Assembly: GCA_041396705.1 (NCBI GenBank)
Contig: JAWKYB010000006.1
Coordinates: 186,001-250,000, forward strand
Source of the DNA: Alphaproteobacteria bacterium
GTDB lineage: Bacteria; Pseudomonadota; Alphaproteobacteria; CALKHQ01
DNA: 64,000 nucleotides
Direction: 5' to 3'
A model generated the notes under the pieces. That model saw only the letters and a list, made by a program, of their open reading frames with translations, was not told the origin of the DNA and ran no database searches. A program made the translations under genes and the position numbers. Within the stretch, counting starts at the first letter, position 1. Each line of letters begins with the position of its first letter. Of the stretch, positions 7,066-16,148 are shown in pieces.

Positions 7066-9405
7066 CTAGCGGTCTTCCGTGTAGTACTTCTTGTAGGCGC
7101 TGGAATAGTAATACCCGGAATCGGCGTAGTCGTACTGGGCCATCTTCTTGGCGTTGACCTGAGTCAGCAGCACGCCGGCCAGGTCGCCGCCGGCATCGTA
7201 GGCCTGGCGCACGCCGGCGACCGCCGTGTTGCGCTTGGTCTTCTCCCAGCGCACCACGTAGACGGTCTTGTCGCAGCGGCGCAGCAGCAGCAGCGCGTCG
7301 GACACCGCCATGATCGGCGGGGTGTCGAGCACGACCAGGTCGTATTCGCGGCTCAGCTCCGCCAGCAGCTTCAGCATGGTCTGCGACTGCAGCAGCTCCG
7401 GCGGGTTCGGCGTCTTCGATCCGGCGGTGATGTAGTGGAGGTCGCTGTCCGGGTCGATCTCCAGCACCTCGGCGAGCTTGGCCTTGCCGGTGAGATAGTC
7501 GGCCAGGCCGGCGTTGTTCTCGCGGCCCAGCACCTTGTGCACCGACGGCCGGCGCAGGTCGCAGTCGAGGATCACCGCCTTCTGGCCGGACTTCGCGGCG
7601 AGGATGGCGATCGACAGGGCGGTGGAGGTCTTGCCTTCGTCGGGCAGCGAAGAGGTCACGCACACCGTACGCGGCGGCGCATCGGCGCTGGACAACAGCA
7701 GCGCCGTTCGCAGACTTCGCACCGCCTCGCCATAGGCGGAGTTCGGGTTCTCCATCGCGACGATGTGCGGCTCCTTGCCGCCCTTGGTCATCGGCATCAG
7801 GCCCAGCGCCGGCGCGCCGGTCATCGTTTCGACCTGGGTCATGCTGCGGAAACCGGCGTCCATGAACTCGGCCAGCAGGGCGAGCACGGCGCCGATCACC
7901 AGCGAGCCCGCCACCGCGGCGGCCAACATCAGCTTGGTGTTGGGGAAGGCGGGCTGGTCCGGGACCACGGCCTCGGAGATCACCCGCGCATCGGCCTGCA
8001 CGGTGTCGTTGGTCTGGGTCTGGACCTCCATCTGCCGCGCCAGCAGCTGCTGGTAGAAGGCATTGGCGTTCTCGACCTGGCTCTGCAGGCTGACCAGCTC
8101 GGCCTGGGAGCCGGACTGCACCTCCAGGTCGCCCTCGAGTGCAGCCACCTGCTGCTCCAGTGCCGCCACGTTGGACCGGGCCAGCTGCAGGTCGTTCTCC
8201 AGCCGGAGCCCGATCTTGCGCACCTCGGTGCCGATCGAGGCCTGCAGGTTGCCGAGCTCGGCCTGGGCGGCACGCAACTCCGGATAGTCGGGGCCGTAGC
8301 GCGTGCGCAGGTCGGCGACCCGGCGCTCCACGTCGGCTGCCTGCTGGCGCAGGCTGGCGATCAGCGCGCTGTCCATCACCGCCGGGATCGAATCGATGCC
8401 AGCGCCGGTCGCGATCATCTGCTGGACCTGGTCGTAGGCGGCCTGGGCGATCTGCGCACGGTTGCGCGCCTCCAGCAGGTCGGCGCTCAGCCGCGCGACC
8501 TGCGTGGTCAGCAGGGTGGTGCCCTCGACGTCGTAGGTGCCGGTGGCCTGCTGGTAGTCGGACAGCGCCTGCTGCGCCGCCCGCAGGCGCTGCTCGGCCT
8601 CGTCGACCTGCTGCTGCAGATAGGCGCTGGCGCCGCCTTCGGTCGCCTGCACCGCCTCGATCTTGCTCGAGATGTAGGCCTGGACCAGGTGGTTGGCGAT
8701 CCGGGTGGCCAGATAGCGGTCGGACAGCGCGACGATCACCTCGATGGTCTGCGCGCGGTCCGACGGCTTCACCGTCAGCACGCCGAGCAGGTTCTGGATG
8801 ACGAGGTCGCGCGTCTCCTCCGGCGTCAGCGGCGAGGCCACCGCGGTCGGGTCCTCGCCGTCGGCGATCAGCCGCTCTGCCAGCGCGTCTTCCGCCCGGC
8901 CGGTGTCGTCGGCGGCGTCGCCGCCGCCGAACAGCGAGGAAATGCCGCCGACGATCGAGTCGAGCACCGAGCCTTCGTCTTTCGCCAGCAGCGGGTTGAA
9001 CAGCGGGCTGGCGACCAGGTCGAGCTCGTCGACCACGCGGCCGGCAAGCTGGCGCGAGCGCAGCACCTCGGCTTCGGTCTCGCGCGCCTCGATGTTCGGG
9101 TTCTGCGCCGCCAGCAGCGGGTTGCCCGGCAGCAGCTGGGCCTGGTCGATCTGGACCAGCAGCGTGACCTTGGCCTCGTAGATCGGGGTCAGCTGGCGGA
9201 TGAACAGGTAGGACAGGCCGGTGAGCAGCAGCACGACGGCGAGGATGAAGTACTTGCGCCGCTTGACCGCACCGATCACCCGCTTCAGGTCGAGGCCCTC
9301 GTCCTCCGGCGGCGGCGGCGGGGCCGGCGAGTAGTAGGCCAGCTCCGTGCTGAGTTCCTGCGACTTGCGGGCAACGGGCAGTTGAGTGACGGACGGCAGG
9401 CTCAT
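7066..9405 (-). CDS. Polysaccharide chain-length regulator and tyrosine autokinase (Wzc/ExoP type)
   Basis: A 779-residue inner-membrane protein. A Wzz-type region follows the first membrane helix (about residues 56-76), then a long coiled coil (about 250-460) and a second helix near residue 500. The cytoplasmic BY-kinase domain has Walker A (SSLPDEGKTSTA, near 585), Walker A' (LDCDLRRP, near 612) and Walker B (VVLDTPP, near 692). The C-terminus is a tyrosine cluster with seven Tyr in the last 23 residues, the site of autophosphorylation in this family. The ATG at 9405 follows GGGGCG; a GTG at 9432 is less likely. It lies downstream of wza and the outer-membrane barrel, forming a capsule or exopolysaccharide export machine. 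Confidence 0.9.
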   Translation of the reverse strand: MSLPSVTQLPVARKSQELSTELAYYSPAPPPPPEDEGLDLKRVIGAVKRRKYFILAVVLLLTGLSYLFIRQLTPIYEAKVTLLVQIDQAQLLPGNPLLAAQNPNIEARETEAEVLRSRQLAGRVVDELDLVASPLFNPLLAKDEGSVLDSIVGGISSLFGGGDAADDTGRAEDALAERLIADGEDPTAVASPLTPEETRDLVIQNLLGVLTVKPSDRAQTIEVIVALSDRYLATRIANHLVQAYISSKIEAVQATEGGASAYLQQQVDEAEQRLRAAQQALSDYQQATGTYDVEGTTLLTTQVARLSADLLEARNRAQIAQAAYDQVQQMIATGAGIDSIPAVMDSALIASLRQQAADVERRVADLRTRYGPDYPELRAAQAELGNLQASIGTEVRKIGLRLENDLQLARSNVAALEQQVAALEGDLEVQSGSQAELVSLQSQVENANAFYQQLLARQMEVQTQTNDTVQADARVISEAVVPDQPAFPNTKLMLAAAVAGSLVIGAVLALLAEFMDAGFRSMTQVETMTGAPALGLMPMTKGGKEPHIVAMENPNSAYGEAVRSLRTALLLSSADAPPRTVCVTSSLPDEGKTSTALSIAILAAKSGQKAVILDCDLRRPSVHKVLGRENNAGLADYLTGKAKLAEVLEIDPDSDLHYITAGSKTPNPPELLQSQTMLKLLAELSREYDLVVLDTPPIMAVSDALLLLRRCDKTVYVVRWEKTKRNTAVAGVRQAYDAGGDLAGVLLTQVNAKKMAQYDYADSGYYYSSAYKKYYTEDR

Positions 9406-9503
9406 CTTGCGCCCCAGACCTGTGACAGACACCGCGCCGTCGCTTCGGCGCGCCGATCCACGGGGTTCAGCGACCGCTGGGGCCGCTCCGTGCAGTATGG
9501 CAG

Positions 9504-9533
9504 ATTATACGTTGCCGCTTTGCAAAGTCCTAA
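9504..9533 (-). promoter_or_regulatory. Candidate sigma-70 promoter for the wzc gene
   Basis: On the minus strand a consensus TATAAT (9504-9509) lies 18 bases downstream of TTAGGA (9528-9533). It is in the 204-base gap between wza and wzc, an AT-rich spot in very GC-rich DNA. It would let wzc and the following gene be transcribed separately from wza. The -35 match is weak. Confidence 0.4.
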
Positions 9534-9609
9534 ATTGGGGCGGCATCGGCCGCGGCGTTATCCGCGCTGGCGAGAAAGGTCGGCGCCGACCGCGCCGACA
9601 GCCAATTGC

Positions 9610-10251
9610 TCAGAACAGCCGGCGCTGCACTTCGACCGTGTCGCCGGGCAGCACGATCGTATCGGCCGTGGCCCGCATCTCCTGGCTGCCGGTCTCGTTC
9701 TGCCGGTAGATCACGAACTCGGCCGTGTCGGCGCGCCGGGTATAGCCACCGGCGATCGCCACCGCCTGGCGCACGGTGACGCCGCGGACATAGGGATATT
9801 CGCCGGGGGTGTTGACCTGGCCCAGGATGTAGAACGGCCGCGAGTTGAGCAGCTCGACGCTGACCCGCGGGTCGACCAGGTAGCTGCCGCCATAGGCCGC
9901 GGTCAGGTCGGTCGTGATGGTGTCGACGGTCTGGCCGCGCACCGGCAGCCGGCCGATCAGCGGCATGGTCAGGTCGCCCTGCTGGTCGACGATGAAGTTG
10001 CCGGACAGGTCCGGGTGGCCGAACACGATGATGTTGAGCTCGTCGCCCGGGCCGATCAGGTAGACCGGCGGGCCGCCGGCCGTGGTCGCCGGCTGGCCGC
10101 CGTCGCCCGTACCGGCCGCGACCGTGCCGCCGTCGCCCGCGCCGGCGGAGCCCGTCGCCGGCTCGTCCTCGAACAGGCTGCATCCCGAAACCGCCAGAGT
10201 CGCCGCAATCGCCAGCGCCGCGTTGGCGATCAGCCGCACCAAACCGCTCAT
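9610..10251 (-). CDS. Polysaccharide export outer-membrane lipoprotein (Wza type)
   Basis: A 213-residue lipoprotein, Cys24 in LAVSGCSLF, followed by a Gly/Ala/Asp-rich linker. From about residue 60 there is a poly-export domain (PVYLIGPGDELNIIVFGHPD) and then an SLBB-like region ending in a value-rich C-terminus (IVLPGDTVEVQRRLF). In the family it forms the periplasmic and outer-membrane channel that docks with Wzc. It is short compared with E. coli Wza (about 379 residues), as is usual for alphaproteobacterial exopolysaccharide proteins. The start at 10251 has GAGGG upstream. The barrel gene ends 23 bases before it. Confidence 0.9.
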   Translation of the reverse strand: MSGLVRLIANAALAIAATLAVSGCSLFEDEPATGSAGAGDGGTVAAGTGDGGQPATTAGGPPVYLIGPGDELNIIVFGHPDLSGNFIVDQQGDLTMPLIGRLPVRGQTVDTITTDLTAAYGGSYLVDPRVSVELLNSRPFYILGQVNTPGEYPYVRGVTVRQAVAIAGGYTRRADTAEFVIYRQNETGSQEMRATADTIVLPGDTVEVQRRLF

Positions 10252-10274
10252 CGTCGAACCCTCATCCAATCCGG

Positions 10275-11630
10275 TCACATGCGCAGCAGCAGATTCAGGA
10301 TCAGGCTGTTCGAGCTGTACGACTCGTTGACCGCATCCGAATCCCGGCGCTCATAGAAGTACTCCGCACCGATCACGACATTCTCGCCGAGATAGTAATC
10401 GGTAGATATTCCCGCTCCGTAAAAATCGTCGTCGCGGCTGATTCCGTTGAAATTCTCGCGGCGATACAGGCCCTCGCCCGACAGGATCCAGTTCGGCAGC
10501 AGCTCATGGTCGACATTGACGGCGAACTGGTCGTTCACCTTGCCGGCCGAGTTGGTCAGCGTGGTCTGGTCGATGTAGCGGTCGAAGCCGGCCTCCACCG
10601 TGGTCAGTTCGTCGACGTTCCACAGCACGGTGCCGCCGAAGGTGATGCCGGAGATCGAGCTGAACGCCGGATCGTCGTAGTCCTGGTTCTGATAGCCGAT
10701 GCCGCCGCGGATCTCCCAGACCTCGTCCGGGTCCCACTCGGCACCGACCACCACGGCATAGCCGTTGTTGTCGCGGTTAAAGCCGTCGTCGTCGGGTTTG
10801 CTGTCGTAGCTGACCCAGTTCAGCGACGGCTCGACGAACACCGACAGGTCCTCCTGCAGCTGGTGCGACAGGCGGACGAAGGCGCGCTGCTCGGTGCGGT
10901 CGCGGTCGTCGTTGTTGATCGTGCCGCCCGGCCCGCTGGCGTCGTCGTAGTCGTAGGCGAAGAACTCGTATCCCGGCTCGACGGTCAGCAGCGGGTTGTC
11001 GTAGCGCGCGCCGATCTGGCCGCCCCAGCGGTCGTAGGTGGTGATGTCGAACTGGGCGCCCGGATCGTCGACGTCGCCGCGGCCCTCATGGCTGGCGCGA
11101 TACTCGACGCGGCCGTTGATGTCGATGTCCTCGGTGACGTCGATGCGCCCCTCGGCGGCGGCCAGGCCATCCAGATAGTCCTCGCCGGACAGGTCGACGA
11201 ACTTGCCGTACTCGAGCCCGCCCTCGATGGCCAGGAAGTGGTTGTCCCAGTCGGATTCCAGGCGGATCAGCGGGGTCACGCGGAAGATGATGTCGGAGTT
11301 CTCGCCGGTCTCCTCGCGGAAGACGTTGTCGTTGAACTCGACCGAGAAATCGACGGACGGAAACACGATGAACGAGCCGAACGCGGTCTCGCCCTCGCGC
11401 GGCCGGGTCGAATCCGGCGCGAACAGGCGCCCGGTTTCCCAGAACAGCAGGTCGAGCGGCAGGCCGAGAGGCTCGTATTCCGGTCGGATCCGCTGCGACA
11501 CCGATTCGGCCCGCGCATCCGCCCGGGCTTCGCCGGCGGTGACCGCAAGGCCGACAGCAGCCGCCAGCAACGGCAGCGCCAGCCCGTGCGCGGACCCCAG
11601 CCACCTGTTCGATGCCGATCGGTTCAGCAC
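10275..11630 (-). CDS. Outer-membrane beta-barrel protein of exopolysaccharide export
   Basis: A 451-residue protein with a signal peptide (residues 1-37, ending in an Ala-rich region) and then alternating aromatic/polar strands rich in Asp, Asn, Tyr and Gly. The C-terminal strand SSNSLILNLLLRM fits an outer-membrane barrel. The overall pattern resembles the VpsM-like barrels that accompany Wza and Wzc in exopolysaccharide loci. The start is GTG with GGGAG upstream. It is the first gene of the minus-strand export operon. No catalytic motif is visible, and the cargo cannot be inferred because no glycosyltransferases are nearby. Confidence 0.8.
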   Translation of the reverse strand: MLNRSASNRWLGSAHGLALPLLAAAVGLAVTAGEARADARAESVSQRIRPEYEPLGLPLDLLFWETGRLFAPDSTRPREGETAFGSFIVFPSVDFSVEFNDNVFREETGENSDIIFRVTPLIRLESDWDNHFLAIEGGLEYGKFVDLSGEDYLDGLAAAEGRIDVTEDIDINGRVEYRASHEGRGDVDDPGAQFDITTYDRWGGQIGARYDNPLLTVEPGYEFFAYDYDDASGPGGTINNDDRDRTEQRAFVRLSHQLQEDLSVFVEPSLNWVSYDSKPDDDGFNRDNNGYAVVVGAEWDPDEVWEIRGGIGYQNQDYDDPAFSSISGITFGGTVLWNVDELTTVEAGFDRYIDQTTLTNSAGKVNDQFAVNVDHELLPNWILSGEGLYRRENFNGISRDDDFYGAGISTDYYLGENVVIGAEYFYERRDSDAVNESYSSNSLILNLLLRM

Positions 11631-12150
11631 TGCGCACTCCCTTTCCGGCAGCGGCAGTGCGGCGCAAGGTCGATCCTGACCTGTCTCGTCGCTCTCACCC
11701 CTGCCCCTTCATCCCCGTCGCAACGCAGCCTTCGCGCGGCGAGACCGCACGGTCCACCCGGGCGATCAAAGGCACAGGCCAGATCTCCCCACGGGCCGGC
11801 CTGGTTGCACGAATGACACGCTGCGTTGCCTGCATATCACAACATTATGACTCTGTAATGCAAGAGGCGTTGGCAAACCCTAAAATCTCGACGAAATGCT
11901 GCGACCGATCTGCAACATGTCATGTGTCGGCAAGGTTTCGTACATGTTCAGCGGCAGACCCGGGCCGATGTCAGCATGCCACACCATTGCCGCAACTCTT
12001 CCGCCCGCCTGTGCGGGTCGCCACGAGTTCTGTCGCCGCCAAGGCGACCCGGAATAGTATGAAGCCCTGAAGCGCGATTTCGAGCGTCTTGACCCCATCG
12101 TGCGACACTTCGCCCGAGACGGTGTGCGACGCGGGAGGCGTGGATCACAC
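11631..12150. other. 520-base intergenic leader upstream of the exopolysaccharide operon
   Basis: No convincing gene. The segment around 11830-11900 is AT-rich (ATATCACAACATTATGACTC) and probably holds the promoter for the barrel-wza operon, but I could not fix a -35/-10 pair. A 9-bp inverted repeat (12014-12022 with 12043-12051, CGGGTCGCC/GGCGACCCG) follows the stop of the upstream lipoprotein and may act as a weak terminator or operator. Confidence 0.4.
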
Positions 12151-13280
12151 CTAGCGAATGTACAAATGCACTTCGCTTGTCAATGCCGCACTGCTCGACG
12201 CCTCGGTCAGCGCGACGCGCTGCGGCGGGATGCCGAATTCGGTCAACCGCTGCCGCACGGTCTCCGCATTCTGCCGCGCCGACGAGGCGGCCAGCGCCTG
12301 TTCGGCCGGGATGCCTTGCGCGTGCCACCGCGACCAGTTCGAACGCGGCGTCGGGCCGCACGCTGATCACGTCGAGTGCGGCGGTGTAGAGCGCCTGGTC
12401 GTAGTCGACCGACTGGCCGGTGAACCGGATGATCAGCAGCGGCCGCGAGGCCGCGATGCCGACCGGCGCCGTCACCCCGGCCGGGGTCGCGCTGTAGGCG
12501 GCATTGGCCAGACTGTTGCCGAACCATTCCCCGTTCAGGATCGCCACCGAGACGACCCGCAGGTTGTCACGCTCGCGGCCCAGATAGGCGGTCTGGCGGC
12601 CCAGATCCTCGGTCAGCTCGGTCAGCAGCCGGTCGATCAGCACGACGGTCTGGTTGGTCTCGTCCTCGAGCACGGCCAGCTGGCGGTGATCCTCGTCGAC
12701 CGCGCCGGTCAGCCCGTGGTGGCCCGCGCCGTCGCCAGCAGGTAGGAGGCGCTCGCCGCCGTCGTCGCAACCTGGTCGACAGCTGGGTCAGCGCGTTGAC
12801 CTCGGCGCCGAAGGTCTCCAGGTCGGTCTGCGCCTCGTTGAAGCGGCCGACCAGCTCAGGATTGCCGGGCGTGGTGCCGATCTGCAGACGGGTGCGGATC
12901 TCGGCCAGCCGGGTCTGGTAGCGCGCCGCGGCCTGGATGCTGTCGGTGCGCACCGCCTGCAACTGCGCGTTCTCCGCCCGCACCTCGCCCTGCACCTGCT
13001 CCAGCTGGTCGCGCATCTGGTCGATGCGGTCGCCGACGATGGTGCCGGTCGACGCGCCGCTGGACACCCCATTCGGCACGAAGGACGACGAGCCGAGCAC
13101 CAGACCGCCGGTCTGGCCGCCGGCCGGGTCGACCCCGGTCAGCGATGGCAGGAAGATGTCGGAGCAGCCGCAGAGCGCCAGGCACAGCAGCGCGACCGCA
13201 CCGAGTCGGGGTGCGTCGCGACGGGCCGCGGCGGGCAGAAATGGCGCAGTTCTGTTATGATTCTTGCGAGTCTGTCGCAT
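12151..13280 (-). pseudogene. OmpA-like lipoprotein, frameshifted
   Basis: The reading runs from the ATG at 13280 to TAG at 12151 but needs at least three single-base corrections, near 12782, 12735 and 12318. With these it encodes a protein of about 375 residues: a signal and lipobox (LCLALCGCSD), a coiled-coil region (DQMRDQLEQVQGEVRAENAQ), and a C-terminal OmpA-like fold ending in ETVRQRLTEFGIPPQRVALT. Both sides of each break keep sensible protein sequence, so the breaks look recent or are sequencing errors. It lies upstream of the exopolysaccharide operon and may tether the envelope to that machine (inference). Confidence 0.7.
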
Positions 13281-13497
13281 TCGACTCAAGCGATGAGTGG
13301 GCACCCAGGCAGGCGGCACCATAGCGAAGCCGCCGGAATGCGACAAGTACACGCTTTCCCGCGCGATTCAAGCGGTTTGGGCTCCGGTCGAACGCCGCCG
13401 CGGCGCGATCCGCCGCCGGCCCGGCGGCACTTGCCAAGCGCGGGACAATGGCGTAGGGTCCGCCGCCTTCACGCCCCGGCCCCGTCGGGGCGAAGAC

Positions 13498-13573
13498 GCG
13501 CCCGTAGCTCAACTGGATAGAGCATCTGACTACGGATCAGAAGGTTAGAGTTCGAATCTTCTCGGGCGCGCCA
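13498..13573 (+). tRNA. tRNA-Arg (ACG)
   Basis: A 76-base cloverleaf with a 7-bp acceptor stem (GCGCCCG/CGGGCGC), the D-loop TAGCTCAACTGGATAGAGC, anticodon ACG in the loop CTACGGA, T-loop GTTCGAATC, discriminator G and encoded CCA. In bacteria this tRNA reads CGN codons after deamination of A34 to inosine. Confidence 0.97.
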
Positions 13574-13734
13574 TTCTTCCTGTCGTCGAACCTGCGTTCT
13601 AGAGCCATTCGGGGTCCGATTTGCGTCCGATGGGGCGTGCCGCTCTCTCCGCGGATGGCAGTGGAGCCTTCCGGCCGTAGCCGGTGACCTGCCGAGGCGG
13701 CTCGCTCCGGACCAGGTGGCCATGGCATTCGCGA

Positions 13735-15213
13735 TCAAGGCCGACATTGCCGATCCGCAGGCGCAGACATTCTGGTTCCGTGGGCAGAAGACGATGTACG
13801 GCGGCAAGCGCATAGCCGTCGGCGACACGATCTCTCAGTTCGCCAGCGAAACCCAGGGCGGTCGCGGGCCGGCCGCACGCGGGATCGTCGCCGCCGCGGC
13901 GGTGCCGAGCCGCAATTGCCTTCCGGTGGCATGCGCACGCCTCGGATGAGGCCATGCGACCTCGCGGCCAAGGCCGCCTGGACAAAAAGGCGTTGCTGCG
14001 GGGTACGCCAGCGCCTGGAAGTCCCTGATCGCGCCCCACACGCCAGGCCGACACCGTTGGCCAGTTGTTCGAGTTCCACCATGCTGTGGGCGAGAAAGAT
14101 CTTGACCGAGCCGTCATTCGGATCCGCCTGCCACCAACTGCCGTAGGCGCCGGGCCAGCCGACGGCGCCGGTTCCGCCACCGCAGCGGGTGGGATCGGCC
14201 TTGTCCGGCTCCATCACGATGGCCACCCCCATCCCGTAGCCGTGCCCTTGCGCAAACAGCGGCAGCCCGAGCAGCCGCGCCGCGGCGCGTTGACCGGCAT
14301 TGAGACGGTTCGACGCCATCATCCCCAGCGTCGCCGGCCGCAGCAGGCGAACCCCGGCCGCGGCGCCGCCCTCGACGAAGATGCGCGCGAATGCGAGAAA
14401 GTCGTCCAGGGTCGACCACAGGCCCTGGCCGCCGGAAACGAAGGTCATGCCGGCCGGCCGCTCGGACAGCGCGTGTCCGCCGGGAACGGACCTGAGCGTG
14501 GCCGGACGACCTTCGTCATCGAAGCCGAGCAACCCGGCGCGACGCCCGTAATCCTTCGCTGCGACGGCGAAGCCGGTATCGCGCATGCCGAGAGGCTCGA
14601 AGATGCGGCGCTGCAGCACGTCCGCCAGCGGCGCATCCGCGATGCGTTCGATCAGCAGCCCGAGCAGGTCGGTGGACTTGCCGTAGTGGAAGCCGCGGCC
14701 CGGGTGATCGATCAACGGAAGCCCGGCCAGGCGAGCGATCCATTCGTGCGGCGGCACCGCGCTGTCGATGTCGCCGCCCAGCGCATCGCGGTAGGCCGCG
14801 GCGATCGGCCCGCGGTGGAAGTCGCCGTAGGTGAAGCCCGCGCGATGGGTCAGCAGATCCGCGAACGTGATCGGCCGCTCGGCCGGTTCCGTCCGGTCGA
14901 GCGGCCCTTCCGGTGAACGCAGCACCCGCATCCTGGCGAATTCCGGCGCCCAGCGGGCGATCGGGTCGTCGAGCGCGAAGCGCCCTTCCTCGAACAGCAT
15001 CAGGGCCAGGGCAGACGTGATCGGCTTCGACATCGATGCAATGCGAAAGATCGTGTCGCGCGTGACCGGACACCCGGTCTCCAGGTCGCGACAGCCGACG
15101 CACAGGACCCGCGCTTCGCCATCTCTCCAGACCAGCGTCGCCGCGCCGGCCAACGCGCCGGCGTCGACATAGCGCCTGATCGCCACCCCGGCGGCCAGAT
15201 CGTCCGTCGTCAT
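13735..15213 (-). CDS. Serine hydrolase of the beta-lactamase (class C/esterase) family, probable C-terminal frameshift
   Basis: The N-terminal 400 residues are a typical penicillin-binding-protein/class C esterase fold. The nucleophile motif SMSK is at residues 60-63, the second motif is HYGKSTD near residue 178, and GGTGAVGWPGAYG is the third-strand region. The frame runs on to 492 residues with an Arg-rich tail that has no protein character. A single-base shift near 14035 would instead give GVWGAIRDFQALAYP, the expected family ending, and a stop at 13835. The true C-terminus is therefore uncertain. It is divergent from a TetR gene, which probably regulates it. The substrate is likely an ester or peptide; beta-lactamase activity is not implied. 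Confidence 0.75.
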   Translation of the reverse strand: MTTDDLAAGVAIRRYVDAGALAGAATLVWRDGEARVLCVGCRDLETGCPVTRDTIFRIASMSKPITSALALMLFEEGRFALDDPIARWAPEFARMRVLRSPEGPLDRTEPAERPITFADLLTHRAGFTYGDFHRGPIAAAYRDALGGDIDSAVPPHEWIARLAGLPLIDHPGRGFHYGKSTDLLGLLIERIADAPLADVLQRRIFEPLGMRDTGFAVAAKDYGRRAGLLGFDDEGRPATLRSVPGGHALSERPAGMTFVSGGQGLWSTLDDFLAFARIFVEGGAAAGVRLLRPATLGMMASNRLNAGQRAAARLLGLPLFAQGHGYGMGVAIVMEPDKADPTRCGGGTGAVGWPGAYGSWWQADPNDGSVKIFLAHSMVELEQLANGVGLACGARSGTSRRWRTPQQRLFVQAALAARSHGLIRGVRMPPEGNCGSAPPRRRRSRVRPARDRPGFRWRTERSCRRRLCACRRTSSSAHGTRMSAPADRQCRP

Positions 15214-15231
15214 GCTTGTTATTCCGTATGA

Positions 15232-15245
15232 GTATTATATTATAC
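15232..15245. promoter_or_regulatory. Candidate TetR operator
   Basis: An inverted repeat GTAT-N6-ATAC, nested in a wider CGTAT...ATACG pair, lies in the 68-base gap between the divergent hydrolase and TetR genes. The gap is AT-rich in contrast to its surroundings, so promoters for both genes probably overlap this site. Confidence 0.45.
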
Positions 15246-15281
15246 GATTGCTATCCAATAGCAGAATCCGGGCAGGAAACA

Positions 15282-15914
15282 ATGACGACGGCAGCGGAGA
15301 ATCCGCGAAGGCGGCCCAAGGGCGACAAGCGGGCGCGAACGCGCGCCAGGCTGCTGGACGCCGCGCGCGAGCTGACGCGGCAGAAGGGCTATGAACACAC
15401 CACGATGGCGGACATCGCCGAGCGCGCCGGGATGACGACCGGCGCGATCTACAGCAACTACCGCAATCGCGACGCGCTGTTCATTGCACTGGCGGAGGCA
15501 TATTGGCCTGCCATCAAGCCGACCGTGGTTCCCGGCTCCGACTTTTCCGCGGTCCTGCGCGCCATTGCCGAGGCCACCATCGCGGCCGTGCCGGCCCGGC
15601 GCGCTGCCGCCGTCGGATTTCTGACCGGCCGGGCCTATGCGCTCGGCCATGAGGACGTAAGAAGCCAGGCCCAGGCGCAGACGGCGCGAGGCTACGACGC
15701 CGGCGCGGCGTGGCTGCGGACCATGGTGGCGGACGACGACCTGCCTTTCCCGCCGGACGTCATGGTCCGCATCATCCACGCGCTGACCGAGGGGCTGGTG
15801 CTGCAGCGCCTGCTGACACCGGACCTCGTCGGCGACGAGGTCATCCATGCCGCTCTGGCGCTGCTTGCCGGCGAACGGCGGACGCGCGCGGATGCCGGTA
15901 CGGGACCGGGCTGA
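15282..15914 (+). CDS. TetR family transcriptional regulator
   Basis: A 210-residue regulator. The N-terminal helix-turn-helix (residues about 18-65) is clear: RARLLDAARELTRQKGYEHT, then MADIAERAGMTTGAIYSNYRNRDALF. The remainder is a helical ligand-binding domain without a recognisable specificity motif. AGGAAACA precedes the ATG. It is divergent from the beta-lactamase-fold hydrolase, with a palindromic site between them, suggesting that it represses itself and the hydrolase in the absence of a small-molecule inducer (inference). Confidence 0.9.
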   Translation: MTTAAENPRRRPKGDKRARTRARLLDAARELTRQKGYEHTTMADIAERAGMTTGAIYSNYRNRDALFIALAEAYWPAIKPTVVPGSDFSAVLRAIAEATIAAVPARRAAAVGFLTGRAYALGHEDVRSQAQAQTARGYDAGAAWLRTMVADDDLPFPPDVMVRIIHALTEGLVLQRLLTPDLVGDEVIHAALALLAGERRTRADAGTGPG

Positions 15915-16148
15915 CGAGCGGCCCGCGGTCGACCTCGAGGTCAGCGTCTGGCGCACGGAAGCCAACGTCATCGACGCCATCGCGACGCGGCAGCGACCAC
16001 CCCGGATCAACCCGGGAGCAGCTTCGGCCCACCGTGCCGGCGGCTTCCGAGCCGCCATCGAAACGGCTGAATTAAGTCACGATTAAGTGCTAGCAATATT
16101 CACTTGCGTCGGGTGACTCCATCCGACGTCCCAGCCAAAGGTGCCCCC

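Noticed and set aside
6298..10356. 1352-residue plus-strand reading across the exopolysaccharide genes
   Set aside because: Antisense shadow of wza, wzc and partner; low-complexity, no domain, no ribosome site.
13469..13828. Short minus-strand reading frames crossing tRNA-Arg (with LLIRSQMLYPVELRAR)
   Set aside because: This text is a known artefact of translating tRNA-Arg antisense; it is not a gene or an integrase remnant.
13735..15213. Antibiotic-inactivating beta-lactamase
   Set aside because: The motifs fit the wider class C esterase/peptidase group; nothing points to beta-lactam hydrolysis.
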